Positions 16,926 through 25,254 of a DNA stretch of 64,000 nucleotides are shown piece by piece. Source of the DNA: Gelidibacter algens (GTDB lineage Bacteria > Bacteroidota > Bacteroidia > Flavobacteriales > Flavobacteriaceae); assembly GCF_001678675.1 (NCBI RefSeq), contig NZ_LZRN01000001.1, positions 62,001-126,000 on the forward strand, given 5' to 3'. The translations under genes were made by a program, and so were the position numbers. Within the stretch, counting starts at the first letter, position 1. Every line of letters begins with the position of its first letter. The notes below the pieces were generated by a model that saw only the letters and a program-made list of their open reading frames with translations, made no database searches and had not been told where the DNA came from.

Positions 16926-17777
16926 ATGAATATTAGTAGATTAATAGCAGTCTGTGTGCTTGTCGGTAGTTTCTTGCAAACTACCGTTAGCGCGCAGGAA
17001 ACACAAAGTAAAGGCAAACTCTTTATCATAGGCGGAGGCTCAAGACCTGCAGCCATGGTGGATAGAATGATACAAGACTCAGGAATTGATAAAGAAGGTT
17101 ATGGCATTATTTTACCAATGTCTAGTGCTGAACCTGATTCTGCCGTGTATTATGCCAAAAAACAGTTTGTAGAAAAAGGACTAAAAAATATTTTCGGATT
17201 GCATTTTAGTAAAGATGAGGTGCTGACCAAATCAAAAATTGATTCCATCAAAAACGCAAAATTGATCTACATTTCTGGAGGTGATCAAAACAGATTTATG
17301 GATGTGGTTGCTGGAACTGACATTGAAAAAGCAATCCATCAATCCTATCAAAATGGGCATATGATAGCAGGAACAAGTGCAGGAGCAGCAGTGATGAGCA
17401 AAATGATGATTACCGGGAACGAATTGAAACACCCTGATTACTCTTCGACATTTAGAAACATTGAATCTGACAATATTGAAATCAAGACCGGTTTGGGAAT
17501 GTTGACCAACGTGATCATCGATCAGCATTTTGTGAAACGGAGCCGTTACAACCGATTGATAAGTGCCGTGATTGAACATCCTGATATGATGGGGATTGGT
17601 ATTGATGAAGCCACCGCTATTTTGGTGGAAGGTACAACGGCTGAAATTGTTGGAGATTCACAAGTTATTGTGCTACGAAATTCCAACAGTTCAAAAAACC
17701 AGCATGGAGAAAAACTGGGCGCCCATGACCTACAACTGAATATCTATTTGCCCGGAGAAAAATTCACACTAAATTAA
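16926..17777 (+). CDS. Cyanophycinase-family peptidase (S51), exported
   Basis: 283 residues with signal peptide (LIAVCVLVGSFLQTTVSAQE). S51 features: GKLFIIGGGSRP, YISGGDQNRFMDV, nucleophile motif AGTSAGAAVMS (catalytic Ser), then IIDQHFVKRSRYNRLISAV and GIGIDEATAILVEG, which are the strings typical of cyanophycinase rather than of the shorter cytosolic PepE dipeptidase. Cyanophycinases cleave multi-L-arginyl-poly-L-aspartate into beta-Asp-Arg dipeptides. Co-transcribed with SusCD and an M20 peptidase. Substrate assignment is by family; activity on cyanophycin is inferred. Confidence 0.88.
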   Translation: MNISRLIAVCVLVGSFLQTTVSAQETQSKGKLFIIGGGSRPAAMVDRMIQDSGIDKEGYGIILPMSSAEPDSAVYYAKKQFVEKGLKNIFGLHFSKDEVLTKSKIDSIKNAKLIYISGGDQNRFMDVVAGTDIEKAIHQSYQNGHMIAGTSAGAAVMSKMMITGNELKHPDYSSTFRNIESDNIEIKTGLGMLTNVIIDQHFVKRSRYNRLISAVIEHPDMMGIGIDEATAILVEGTTAEIVGDSQVIVLRNSNSSKNQHGEKLGAHDLQLNIYLPGEKFTLN

Positions 17778-17787
17778 ACAGATAATT

Positions 17788-19101
17788 TTGAAGACTATAT
17801 CAAGAAGAGTTTTAGTAATTTCAATAGCATTCATAAGTGCATTTGCATTTGCGCAGAATGAAAAAATGGAAAAAAAAATAATAAAATCTGTCGATCAACA
17901 TTCTGATGCGGCTATTGATTTGCTTAAAAAGGCAGTCAATATCAATAGCGGCACCATGAATTTTGAGGGCGTGAGAAAAGTAGGTGAGTTATTCAAAGCG
18001 GAATTGGAGCCATTGGGCTTCCAAACGGAATTGACTAATGGCGATGCCTATGGCCGTGCAGGACATTTGATCGCCAAGAGAGAAGGCAAGAAAGGTCCAA
18101 AATTTCTATTGATTGGACATTTGGATACGGTTTTTGAATTGGATAGTCCGTTTCAAGAATACACAATGTTGGATGGTACCATGATCAAAGGTCCAGGAGT
18201 TGCCGATATGAAAGGTGGGGATGTCATCATCATTTTGGCGATGAAAGCGCTTAAAGATGCCGGTGTTTTGGAAGATATGTCCATAGAAATTATCATGACT
18301 GGGGATGAAGAAAAAAGCGGAGAGCCTATTGAATTGTCCAAAAAGGATTTGATAGAGGGTGCCAAACGTGCTGATATTGCTTTAGGTTTTGAAAATGGTG
18401 ATAACAATCCGAAAACCATTGTGGTTTCTCGCAGAGGATCGTCAGATTGGCAATTGAAAGTTACAGGAACACCCGCCCATTCCTCCCAAATTTTTACTAA
18501 AGAAATTGGTGTAGGTGCTATTTATGAAACCTCACGCATTTTAAATGAGTTTTATGTACAGCTATCCAAAGAGAAAGATTTGACCTTCAATCCGGGGTTT
18601 GTTATTGCCGGTACAGATTTGGATTTGAACGATGATCTCACGGGAGGTACTGCCTTTGGAAAAAACAATGTGGTAGCGCAACATGCCATTGTACATGGCG
18701 ATATCAGAGCCACCTCACCAGAGCAATTGGAAAATGCTCAAACCATTATGAAGCAAATAGTAGCCAATAATTATCCCAACACTACCGCAGAATTGATATT
18801 CAATACGGGCGGTTATCCACCTTTGGCTTTGACAGAAGGCAACACCAAACTTTTACAATTCTATGATGGTGTAAGTCAGGATCTGGGTTTTGGTTATGTG
18901 GCAGCAGTAAATCCTAGAAATGCAGGAGCAGCGGATATTTCGTTTACCTCGGGGTATGTCGATATGGCGCTTGATGGCTTAGGATTGACTGGTGGCTCGG
19001 GAGATCATACAATTGAAGAAACTGGCGATTTGAGTACGGTGGCTACCCAAGCAAAAATTACTGCCGTGATGCTTTATCGATTAACGCAGCAGAAAAAATA
19101 A
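17788..19101 (+). CDS. M20-family metallopeptidase (glutamate carboxypeptidase type), exported
   Basis: 437 residues from a TTG at 17788, chosen because it supplies a signal peptide (RRVLVISIAFISAFAFAQ). Zinc-site motifs: LIGHLDTVF (His ligand and Asp), GPGVADMKGGDV (bridging Asp), MTGDEEKSGEP (catalytic Glu and Glu ligand), and a late GGSGDHTIEE supplying the last ligand. Dimerisation lid with GTPAHSSQIF. Carboxypeptidase G2-like enzymes remove C-terminal acidic residues. Here it probably trims the peptides released by the S51 enzymes. Gap to upstream gene is 10 bases. Confidence 0.9.
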   Translation: MKTISRRVLVISIAFISAFAFAQNEKMEKKIIKSVDQHSDAAIDLLKKAVNINSGTMNFEGVRKVGELFKAELEPLGFQTELTNGDAYGRAGHLIAKREGKKGPKFLLIGHLDTVFELDSPFQEYTMLDGTMIKGPGVADMKGGDVIIILAMKALKDAGVLEDMSIEIIMTGDEEKSGEPIELSKKDLIEGAKRADIALGFENGDNNPKTIVVSRRGSSDWQLKVTGTPAHSSQIFTKEIGVGAIYETSRILNEFYVQLSKEKDLTFNPGFVIAGTDLDLNDDLTGGTAFGKNNVVAQHAIVHGDIRATSPEQLENAQTIMKQIVANNYPNTTAELIFNTGGYPPLALTEGNTKLLQFYDGVSQDLGFGYVAAVNPRNAGAADISFTSGYVDMALDGLGLTGGSGDHTIEETGDLSTVATQAKITAVMLYRLTQQKK

Positions 19102-19122
19102 ATCGCAAAACAGAAGAGACCC

Positions 19123-20403
19123 ATGAAAAAAATTACATTTCTCTTTTTACTGAGTATCCAAACGATATTGGCTCAGAATTATAAAGAATATTTGACCGGT
19201 AGTGCTATTGACGTTGCAACCAATCATCAAGCAGGGGTTTGTTTGATGGGTGGCGCTTCAGAGCAAAAAGAGGCCATGATTTGGTTTTTGAACCAAACCA
19301 ATGGCGGTGATGTTGTGGTATTGAGAGCCGACGATAGTGATGGGTATAACGATTATTTTTATTCAGATTTGGGTGTGACGATCAATTCGGTAAGAACCTT
19401 TGTCATAAATAATTCTGACGGTGCCGTTGATCCAGATGTTTTGGAACACGTAGGCAATGCTGAAGCTGTTTGGTTTGCGGGCGGCGACCAGTATGATTAT
19501 ATCACGTATTTTAAGGATAATGCTATGGAAGGTGTCTTAAATACATTTATTAATACCAAACAGGGTGTTATTGGTGGCACGAGTGCTGGTTTGGCTATCA
19601 TGGGAAGTTCTTATTTTTCGGCACAATATGGAACTCTTGACAGCGATGTAGCCTTAAGCAATCCTTATCATCCGCGCGTGCAGTTAGGTTATAATGACTT
19701 TTTGGAAGTGCCTTTTATGGAAGATGTTATTGCCGATTCGCATTTTGCAAATCGTGATAGAGAAGGGCGCTTGAGTGTTTTTATGGCACGCTTTGCTAAA
19801 GATAATAACAGACGTTCCTTTGGCATTGCCGTTAATGATCATACAGCCATTTGTGTAGATGCCAACGGAAAAGCTTCTGTATATGGAGATTATCCCGGGT
19901 ATCAGGATTTTGCCTACTTTTTGCAGTCCAATTGTGTGGCAGCTTATGCACCAGAAACGGTTGTAGCATTCACACCCGTCACTTGGAATAGAGGAGGAGA
20001 GGCCATAAAAGTTTTTAAAGTTCCTGGAACAGGTGCAGGCACCAATTATTTTGATCTGTCAGACTGGGAAACCGGGAATGGCGGAACTTGGGAAAATTGG
20101 TCCATCAATAATGGTGTTTTTACAATGGCAGCAGGAACAAATCCGATGTGTGATCGACTTTCTACTTCAGATTTTGAGAATCTAGAGGTCAACGTTTATC
20201 CTAATCCAGTTGTGGACAGAATTTTTATAAAATCACAGTCACCTATCAATTCCGTAAAGGTTTTCAACATGTTAGGAAAGGAAATTCAAGTCCGTAGGAT
20301 GGAAGACAATAGTATTGACGCATCTAATTTAAGTTCTGGACTCTATATTTTGAAACTGCGTTCAGAAACATCAGAGCAAACTTTTAAATTTTTGAAGAGA
20401 TAA
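19123..20403 (+). CDS. Cyanophycinase-like S51 protein with T9SS sorting domain
   Basis: 426 residues: signal peptide (MKKITFLFLLSIQTILAQN), S51 domain about 35-290 with VCLMGGASEQKEAMIW, VWFAGGDQYDYITYF, GGTSAGLAIMGSSYFS (catalytic Ser) and VIADSHFANRDREGRLSVF, a linker, and a C-terminal type-A sorting domain (NLEVNVYPNPVVDRIFI to GLYILKLRSE). Therefore secreted or surface-anchored by type IX secretion, whereas the other S51 enzyme lacks this tail. The outer enzyme would act on the polymer outside the cell. Last gene of the operon before a strong terminator. Confidence 0.92.
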   Translation: MKKITFLFLLSIQTILAQNYKEYLTGSAIDVATNHQAGVCLMGGASEQKEAMIWFLNQTNGGDVVVLRADDSDGYNDYFYSDLGVTINSVRTFVINNSDGAVDPDVLEHVGNAEAVWFAGGDQYDYITYFKDNAMEGVLNTFINTKQGVIGGTSAGLAIMGSSYFSAQYGTLDSDVALSNPYHPRVQLGYNDFLEVPFMEDVIADSHFANRDREGRLSVFMARFAKDNNRRSFGIAVNDHTAICVDANGKASVYGDYPGYQDFAYFLQSNCVAAYAPETVVAFTPVTWNRGGEAIKVFKVPGTGAGTNYFDLSDWETGNGGTWENWSINNGVFTMAAGTNPMCDRLSTSDFENLEVNVYPNPVVDRIFIKSQSPINSVKVFNMLGKEIQVRRMEDNSIDASNLSSGLYILKLRSETSEQTFKFLKR

Positions 20404-20425
20404 CCAACCAATTATTTAGTAGTAG

Positions 20426-20462
20426 AACCTTGTATGAGCTTGTATCATGCAAGGTTTTTTTT
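20426..20462 (+). terminator. Terminator of the SusCD/cyanophycinase operon
   Basis: Twelve-bp stem AACCTTGTATGA / TCATGCAAGGTT (one G-U pair) followed by an eight-base T-run. Confidence 0.9.
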
Positions 20463-20568
20463 ATGTCTAACGGCTGGAGATACACACTACCTGAGAAAAC
20501 ACTGTGCAGATGGGGCAACTCTGATTCTTATAGGTACAATGACAGAACTTTCATGATACAGTAGTTTA

Positions 20569-20612
20569 ATGACTAAAATCATGGCGTAGGTGTAGATACT
20601 TACGTAATTTTA
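20569..20612 (+). promoter_or_regulatory. FNR-like box 1 with -7 element, upstream of Usp 20632
   Basis: ATGAC-TAAA-ATCAT at 20569-20582, then 22 bases, then TAATTTTA at 20605-20612. One mismatch to the ATGAT-N4-ATCAT palindrome. The box centre would lie at about -41.5 from a start about 5 bases after the -7 element. Confidence 0.8.
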
Positions 20613-20631
20613 TAAGATCAAATTCAAACCC

Positions 20632-21465
20632 ATGAAAAACATTCTGCTATTAACTGATTTTTCCGACACATCGAAAAATGCAATTCGTTATGCTTTGGAG
20701 TTGTTTAAAGATGAGCACTGTACTTTTTATGTGCTTTATGTTCAAGATGCCACCACATACACCACCGATGATGTTGTAGCAACCGCATCATCAAGCTTAT
20801 ATGATTCGCTCATTAATAAAAACCGGATCAAATTGGCTACTTATGTGTCTGATCTCAAAGCGGAATATGATGTTGAACATTTCAATTTTAAAACCATTGT
20901 CGACTTTGATTCGTTTATAGCCGCCATTCATCAGAGCATAAAAACCAAAGACATAGATGTGATAGTTATGGGGACCAACGGCGCCACTGGCGCTAAAGAA
21001 ACTGTTTTTGGCAGTAATACACTCAAGGTCATCCGTAGGGTCAATTGTACAACCCTGATCATTCCTGAAAATTTTGCTTATGTGGCCCCTAAAGAAATGT
21101 TATTGGCTTTGGATCCGTCAGATCAATTGAATGGAAAAGCAATAGCCGATTTTTTTAAATTCCTTAAGCGCCATAGCACGAGATTGCATGTTTTGAGAGT
21201 CAGTTCTGAGAGTGACACTCATGAGCTTCCGGATACTGATAAGAAAAATTTAAACCATTACATGACTGGTGAAAACTACCTGTATGATCTTGTGGAGAAT
21301 ATACCCATGGAACATGCAGTGGATACCTATATACAAACCCATCAGATTGATATGTTAAGCCTCATTGTACAGAAGGAGTCATTTTTGGAGCGTTTATTTG
21401 TGGGCTCGCCTACCACCAAAATCAATCAAAATACGCATTTGCCATTGCTTATTTTTCATTCCTAA
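20632..21465 (+). CDS. Universal stress protein, tandem UspA domains
   Basis: 277 residues, two Usp domains. First domain: KNILLLTDFSDTSKNAIRYALELF and the nucleotide-binding signature VMGTNGATGAKETVFGSNTLKVI. Second domain (about 150-277) is degenerate, ends in LPLLIFHS and has no G-2X-G-9X-G motif. Same architecture as the paralogues on the minus strand at 24263-29696. Preceded by FNR-like box 1. Cytoplasmic stress or dormancy protein; exact role unknown. Confidence 0.92.
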   Translation: MKNILLLTDFSDTSKNAIRYALELFKDEHCTFYVLYVQDATTYTTDDVVATASSSLYDSLINKNRIKLATYVSDLKAEYDVEHFNFKTIVDFDSFIAAIHQSIKTKDIDVIVMGTNGATGAKETVFGSNTLKVIRRVNCTTLIIPENFAYVAPKEMLLALDPSDQLNGKAIADFFKFLKRHSTRLHVLRVSSESDTHELPDTDKKNLNHYMTGENYLYDLVENIPMEHAVDTYIQTHQIDMLSLIVQKESFLERLFVGSPTTKINQNTHLPLLIFHS

Positions 21466-21514
21466 GAGGCCTCTACAAAAGAGCCGTGTTGAACTAACCT
21501 TGCTTACCCAAATC

Positions 21515-21928
21515 TTAAATGATAAGTCCTTCAAGATACTCCATGATCTCAGATTTTAATTTGGCGGTTTGCGTTAAGAAATTGACAACATCCAACTCTA
21601 TTTCATTATTTTTTCTGACGAAATAATCATCGCAGGACAGCTCGTCACATTCAATTTTGAGTTGAACCTCATTGTGTTGCCTTTCAATTACAATAGCCAA
21701 TTTGGAGGTTTTTTTTAAATTGATGTCGATCTGCTTCTTAAAAAGCGTGACCTTTTCAAACAGGTTGAGCGTTTTTGGATCGAAACTATTAGAATCCAGC
21801 AACTGTTTAAAGAATTCCAACTCTTTAGTGAGTAGCGTCAAACGTGATTTGTAAAAGGACAAATTAAACCTAAGCTCTTCTATACTCTTGTCTCTATAAG
21901 GGTTTTCGTCATTATTAAATTGTTCCAT
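21515..21928 (-). CDS. Hypothetical coiled-coil protein
   Basis: 137 residues, no family recognised. Rich in Lys/Glu/Leu with heptad-like stretches (LRFNLSFYKSRLTLLTKELEFFKQLLDS; LFEKVTLFKKQIDINLKKTSKLAIVIERQ), so probably alpha-helical. No signal peptide or membrane segment. Start 12 bases downstream of the beta-CASP nuclease gene on the same strand, so it is the last gene of that operon. Confidence 0.75.
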   Translation of the reverse strand: MEQFNNDENPYRDKSIEELRFNLSFYKSRLTLLTKELEFFKQLLDSNSFDPKTLNLFEKVTLFKKQIDINLKKTSKLAIVIERQHNEVQLKIECDELSCDDYFVRKNNEIELDVVNFLTQTAKLKSEIMEYLEGLII

Positions 21929-21940
21929 GGGTGCAGTTTT

Positions 21941-23314
21941 TTAAATGATTATGTGTTCTACATCAGATAGTTTGGGAATGCTCACATTCCAATGGTAGGT
22001 ATCTTTTATTTTTACTCTAAAGGCATCTAAAGCAGACGGCTCACCATGGATGAGGTACACTTTTTCAGGAATATTGATAATGTCACCCATCCAATGTAGC
22101 AATTCATTCTGGTCCGCATGGGCCGATAAACTTTCAAGATGTTTGATGGTTGCTTTTACTGGGTGGTATTTTCCCGAAAACTTGATCTCATGGGCACCGT
22201 CAAACAGCAGTCTTCCACGGGTGCCTTCAGCTTGATAACCTACCAATAAAACAGTCGTGGACGCATCATCGATAAGTTGCTGCAAATAGGTGAGGACTCT
22301 TCCGCCAGTAACCATACCGCTTCCTGCAATGATTATTTTAGAGCGTTTGTCATCAATCGTTTCCCAGGTTTCCTTGTATGATTCAATAATAGTTACATGG
22401 TTGCACATCGCATTATAATCAGAATCAGACAGTTTATGCCATTTTGGAAAGCGTTTAAAAACATTCAACACATTGTTTCCCATTGGGCTATCTACAAAAA
22501 TAGGAATATTGGGAATCTTATTTTTCTGATATAATTTCCAAAGGATAAACATCAAGGTTTGAAGGCGTTCTACCGCAAAACTAGGGATGATGAGGTTGCC
22601 TTTTTTGTGAAGGGTCTCAACAATAATATCAGCAAGCAGTTGCTCTACATCTTCTGTTGGATGGAGTTTATCGCCATAGGTACTTTCTACAAAAAGAAAA
22701 TCTGCCTGATCGGGACGTTTAGGATCATCCAATAAGTAATCATTGGTTCTCCCAATATCTCCAGAAAACACAAACCGTTTGGAATTGATGTCCAATTCTA
22801 TAAACGTCGCCCCAAGAATGTGTCCGTTGTATTGAAATCGGTATAAAATGTGCTCTGATAAACTAATCCATTGGTCTTCGGCTTCTGCCTGAAACAAAAG
22901 GATTGTTTTTTCAGCCTCCGCAACGGTATAAAAAGGAAGCGCAGGGCTATGTTTAGTGTATTTTTCGTCGTTGGCCTTTTCTGCTTCTTCTTCATGTATT
23001 TTAGCACTGTCCCTTAAAATGATTTCGGCAATGGCCAAGGTAGGTGCGGTGCCAATTATTTTACCACTAAAACCTTGTTTTACCAAGCGTGGTAAATAGC
23101 CAACATGGTCTAGATGTCCATGGGTAAGTAAAACTAAATCTATTGTGGCAACATCTATAGGGAGGTCCGTCCAATTGAGTTCTCGCAGTTCCTTTAAGCC
23201 TTGGAACATACCACAATCAATCAGAATATTTTTTTCAGAGGTTTGAATATAAAATTTTGAGCCTGTAACCACACCGGCGGCTCCCAGAAAATTAATTTTT
23301 ACATGATGGTTCAT
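21941..23314 (-). CDS. MBL-fold beta-CASP ribonuclease
   Basis: 457 residues. Metallo-beta-lactamase core: LGAAGVVTGSKFYIQT, LIDCGMFQG, LLTHGHLDHVGYLPRLV (HxHxDH zinc site), GDIGRTNDYL (metal Asp), VESTYGDKLH. Beta-CASP insert and C-terminal motifs: IIPSFAVERLQTLMFIL, GSGMVTGGRVLTYL, SLSAHADQNELLHWM and LIHGEPSALDAF. Matches the CPSF73-like RNase/exonuclease family. Sits 4 bases after an ATP-cone/Mrr-like gene and before a coiled-coil gene; in a stress island, so RNA turnover under energy limitation is plausible. Confidence 0.93.
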   Translation of the reverse strand: MNHHVKINFLGAAGVVTGSKFYIQTSEKNILIDCGMFQGLKELRELNWTDLPIDVATIDLVLLTHGHLDHVGYLPRLVKQGFSGKIIGTAPTLAIAEIILRDSAKIHEEEAEKANDEKYTKHSPALPFYTVAEAEKTILLFQAEAEDQWISLSEHILYRFQYNGHILGATFIELDINSKRFVFSGDIGRTNDYLLDDPKRPDQADFLFVESTYGDKLHPTEDVEQLLADIIVETLHKKGNLIIPSFAVERLQTLMFILWKLYQKNKIPNIPIFVDSPMGNNVLNVFKRFPKWHKLSDSDYNAMCNHVTIIESYKETWETIDDKRSKIIIAGSGMVTGGRVLTYLQQLIDDASTTVLLVGYQAEGTRGRLLFDGAHEIKFSGKYHPVKATIKHLESLSAHADQNELLHWMGDIINIPEKVYLIHGEPSALDAFRVKIKDTYHWNVSIPKLSDVEHIII

Positions 23315-23318
23315 AATT

Positions 23319-24164
23319 TTAGATTTTACAGAGCATTTTTATCTCGTTTTTGATCTTTGATTTGCGAGATTCTGAAATCCCGAGATGGTCCAAGAAAAAA
23401 ACGTCGTCTATCAAGTCTCGACACAGCACAACATCTCTACTTAGCAAAAATTGTTTTTCCCGTTTGGTCAATAGTGTTGAAACGGTGATGGGATATAATC
23501 CCAATCGGTCTATCCTGTTTCGCAATCCGTCATGTTTTGGATAGTCCCAACTCAAAAGGTATAAACCTATACAATTTCCGTATTGAAGGGCATCTTCCGT
23601 AAAACGTGTGTTGGTCACCACCCAACCTACATCCAATACTGTTTCATGTGGTTTTGAGTTCCAATGTATTTTGACATCCTTAAACCGAGAGGCTATATAT
23701 AAAGGAACTTTAACATTGCAATTTCTACCTTCTTCACTATGGAATTTACATTCTATAAGGGTGGTGTTGCCATTTTTTGTGGCGATAACATCTATTTCAT
23801 GGCTCACACATTGGCCTTGCACTATCTCACTCACATGAGTGTCATAACCTGAATATCTTAAAATGGCGCTTATAAAACGTTCAAACGGATATCCTGTAGG
23901 ACCCAACTCATAAATGGCTTTTTTAAGCTTGTATTTTGAGGCTAAGTAGCTTCCTTTTTTTTTAAGTAAAGCAAAGGCCCTGTTATAGATTTCCTTGGTT
24001 GAAATGCCGTGGTATAATTCTTTCTGCACTTGTTCAATAATATCACTTACTGTATGCTTGTCGGCACCTGATTTCCCTAAAGATGCACGCAATTTGTCCA
24101 ATGAAAATTTTACTTTTTCACCTGATGACTTAATGATGTCAATGTTAGTATCCATAGTTTTCAT
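23319..24164 (-). CDS. ATP-cone domain fused to an Mrr-like PD-(D/E)XK nuclease domain
   Basis: 281 residues. N-terminal ATP-cone (about 6-95): IIKSSGEKVKFSLDKLRASLGKSGAD, GISTKEIYNRAFALLKK, YKLKKAIYELGPTGYPFE. Then a restriction-endonuclease-like domain (about 95-190): FERFISAILRYSGYDTHV, CVSHEIDVIATKNGNTTLIECKFH, giving the D...ExK core. The C-terminal 90 residues (TKREKQFLLSRDVVLC, LGISESRKSKIKNEI) are uncharacterised, possibly helical DNA-binding. An ATP-cone usually senses ATP/dATP, suggesting nucleotide-gated nuclease activity (inference). Operon with the beta-CASP RNase. Confidence 0.88.
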   Translation of the reverse strand: MKTMDTNIDIIKSSGEKVKFSLDKLRASLGKSGADKHTVSDIIEQVQKELYHGISTKEIYNRAFALLKKKGSYLASKYKLKKAIYELGPTGYPFERFISAILRYSGYDTHVSEIVQGQCVSHEIDVIATKNGNTTLIECKFHSEEGRNCNVKVPLYIASRFKDVKIHWNSKPHETVLDVGWVVTNTRFTEDALQYGNCIGLYLLSWDYPKHDGLRNRIDRLGLYPITVSTLLTKREKQFLLSRDVVLCRDLIDDVFFLDHLGISESRKSKIKNEIKMLCKI

Positions 24165-24262
24165 AGAAATAGTTTAAAATCAAACGCTGACTGTAAAAAT
24201 ACCTTCACTTAAGTTTATGCGTTGTCGTTATTTCTGATTTTGAGAATTAACGTCTTAAGTCA

Positions 24263-25102
24263 CCTATTTACTTGGAATAATTAAAAATGGAATGGTAGGG
24301 TGGTAACCTATGTTTTTAATAATAGGCTCTTTGGTGATATTCTCAATAATGCTATGCTTATAGTTGAACATGGCCAAAATATCAATATCTAAATACTTCA
24401 ATAAAGTACATTAATCACGTCAGATTTTTTGTGATAGGCAGGCATCCAATGGAAGCTATGTTCAGTGTCCTTTAAGTACTCTTTGAGGATGCTTATATTT
24501 TTATTTTGCTTTTCACTCAAATCCTCTTCCACATTAATGTGCAATACGTTGATATGAGCATCATACAACGACGCAAAATCTTGTAAGGTTTTTAGCGTCT
24601 TGGCATCATATGGACGATTAAAATCTGTGGGAAAAGCTATTTTTTTTGGAGTCTTAAAGTCTTGCTTATTTAACACAACCAATACCGGGCAACTTTTTAT
24701 ATGTTTAATAGTCTTCACGGTATAACTGCCAAAAAAGAACGCGTCTACACCAATTGCACCTTTGGTACCCATGACGACCAAGTCAATATCATGTTGTTTG
24801 ATGCTTGCTTCAATGGCATGTGGCAATTCATCACTACTTGAAATCATTCCGAAAGTGTGATTTGTGTTCGTGTTTTCTTCATCCATTTTCGCTTTGAGTT
24901 TGGTCAAGTCTCTTTTTGAGTTGTCTCTAAAAGTACCAATAAAATTACTGCTCATTAACGAAGGAGACCTTGAACTTGAGAAAGCATATGAATTTAGAAA
25001 ATAGAAGGTACACGTTTCATTGGCATACAGTTTTAAAGCATAAGATAGTGCGCTCTTTGAATTTTCAGAAAAATCTGTTGGAATTAAAATTGACTTCTTC
25101 AT
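24263..25102 (-). pseudogene. Universal stress protein, frameshifted near the C-terminus
   Basis: The open frame runs from ATG at 25102 to a stop at 24398 (234 residues, ending KSDVINVLY). In another frame the sequence continues at once as LKYLDIDILAMFNYKHSI, IIENITKEPIIKNIGY, HPTIPFLIIPSK to a stop at 24263-24265. This is nearly identical to the C-terminus of the intact paralogue at 26177-27013. Small insertions around 24375-24405, about two bases net, explain the break. The first Usp domain with MGTKGAIGVDAFFFGSYTVK is intact, so a truncated product could still be made. Confidence 0.88.
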
Positions 25103-25254
25103 GTGTTGTAAATTTGATTGTTATTAGATGACGGCTCAACCACGACCGGAACTGTTTTATGAAATGTGATGTGGTTGCCTGTCGATTTAAAAAATATAGT
25201 CTTAAAAAATGATTTTTTGATATTGATGATGACTAGCTTATCAACTGCGATATT
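25099..25254 (-). pseudogene. C-terminal fragment of a deleted universal stress protein gene
   Basis: The 52-codon frame reading NIAVDKLVIINIKKSFFK, then TVPVVVEP, ends in a TGA overlapping the ATG of the next gene. It begins directly after the stop of Usp 25255-26109. It aligns with the C-terminus of Usp 27068-27880 (NAVDMLAMINNKKSYF), also at DNA level (shared TTGACTGTCGATTTAAAAAA-like string). It is therefore the remnant of a Usp gene whose first about 230 codons are gone. Confidence 0.82.

Noticed and set aside
24224-24237. Possible ATGAT-N4-ATCAT box upstream of the ATP-cone/Mrr gene, 22 nt from a TATTTTTA string
   Set aside because: The sequence at the required distance does not match the palindrome; only the -7-like string is present.
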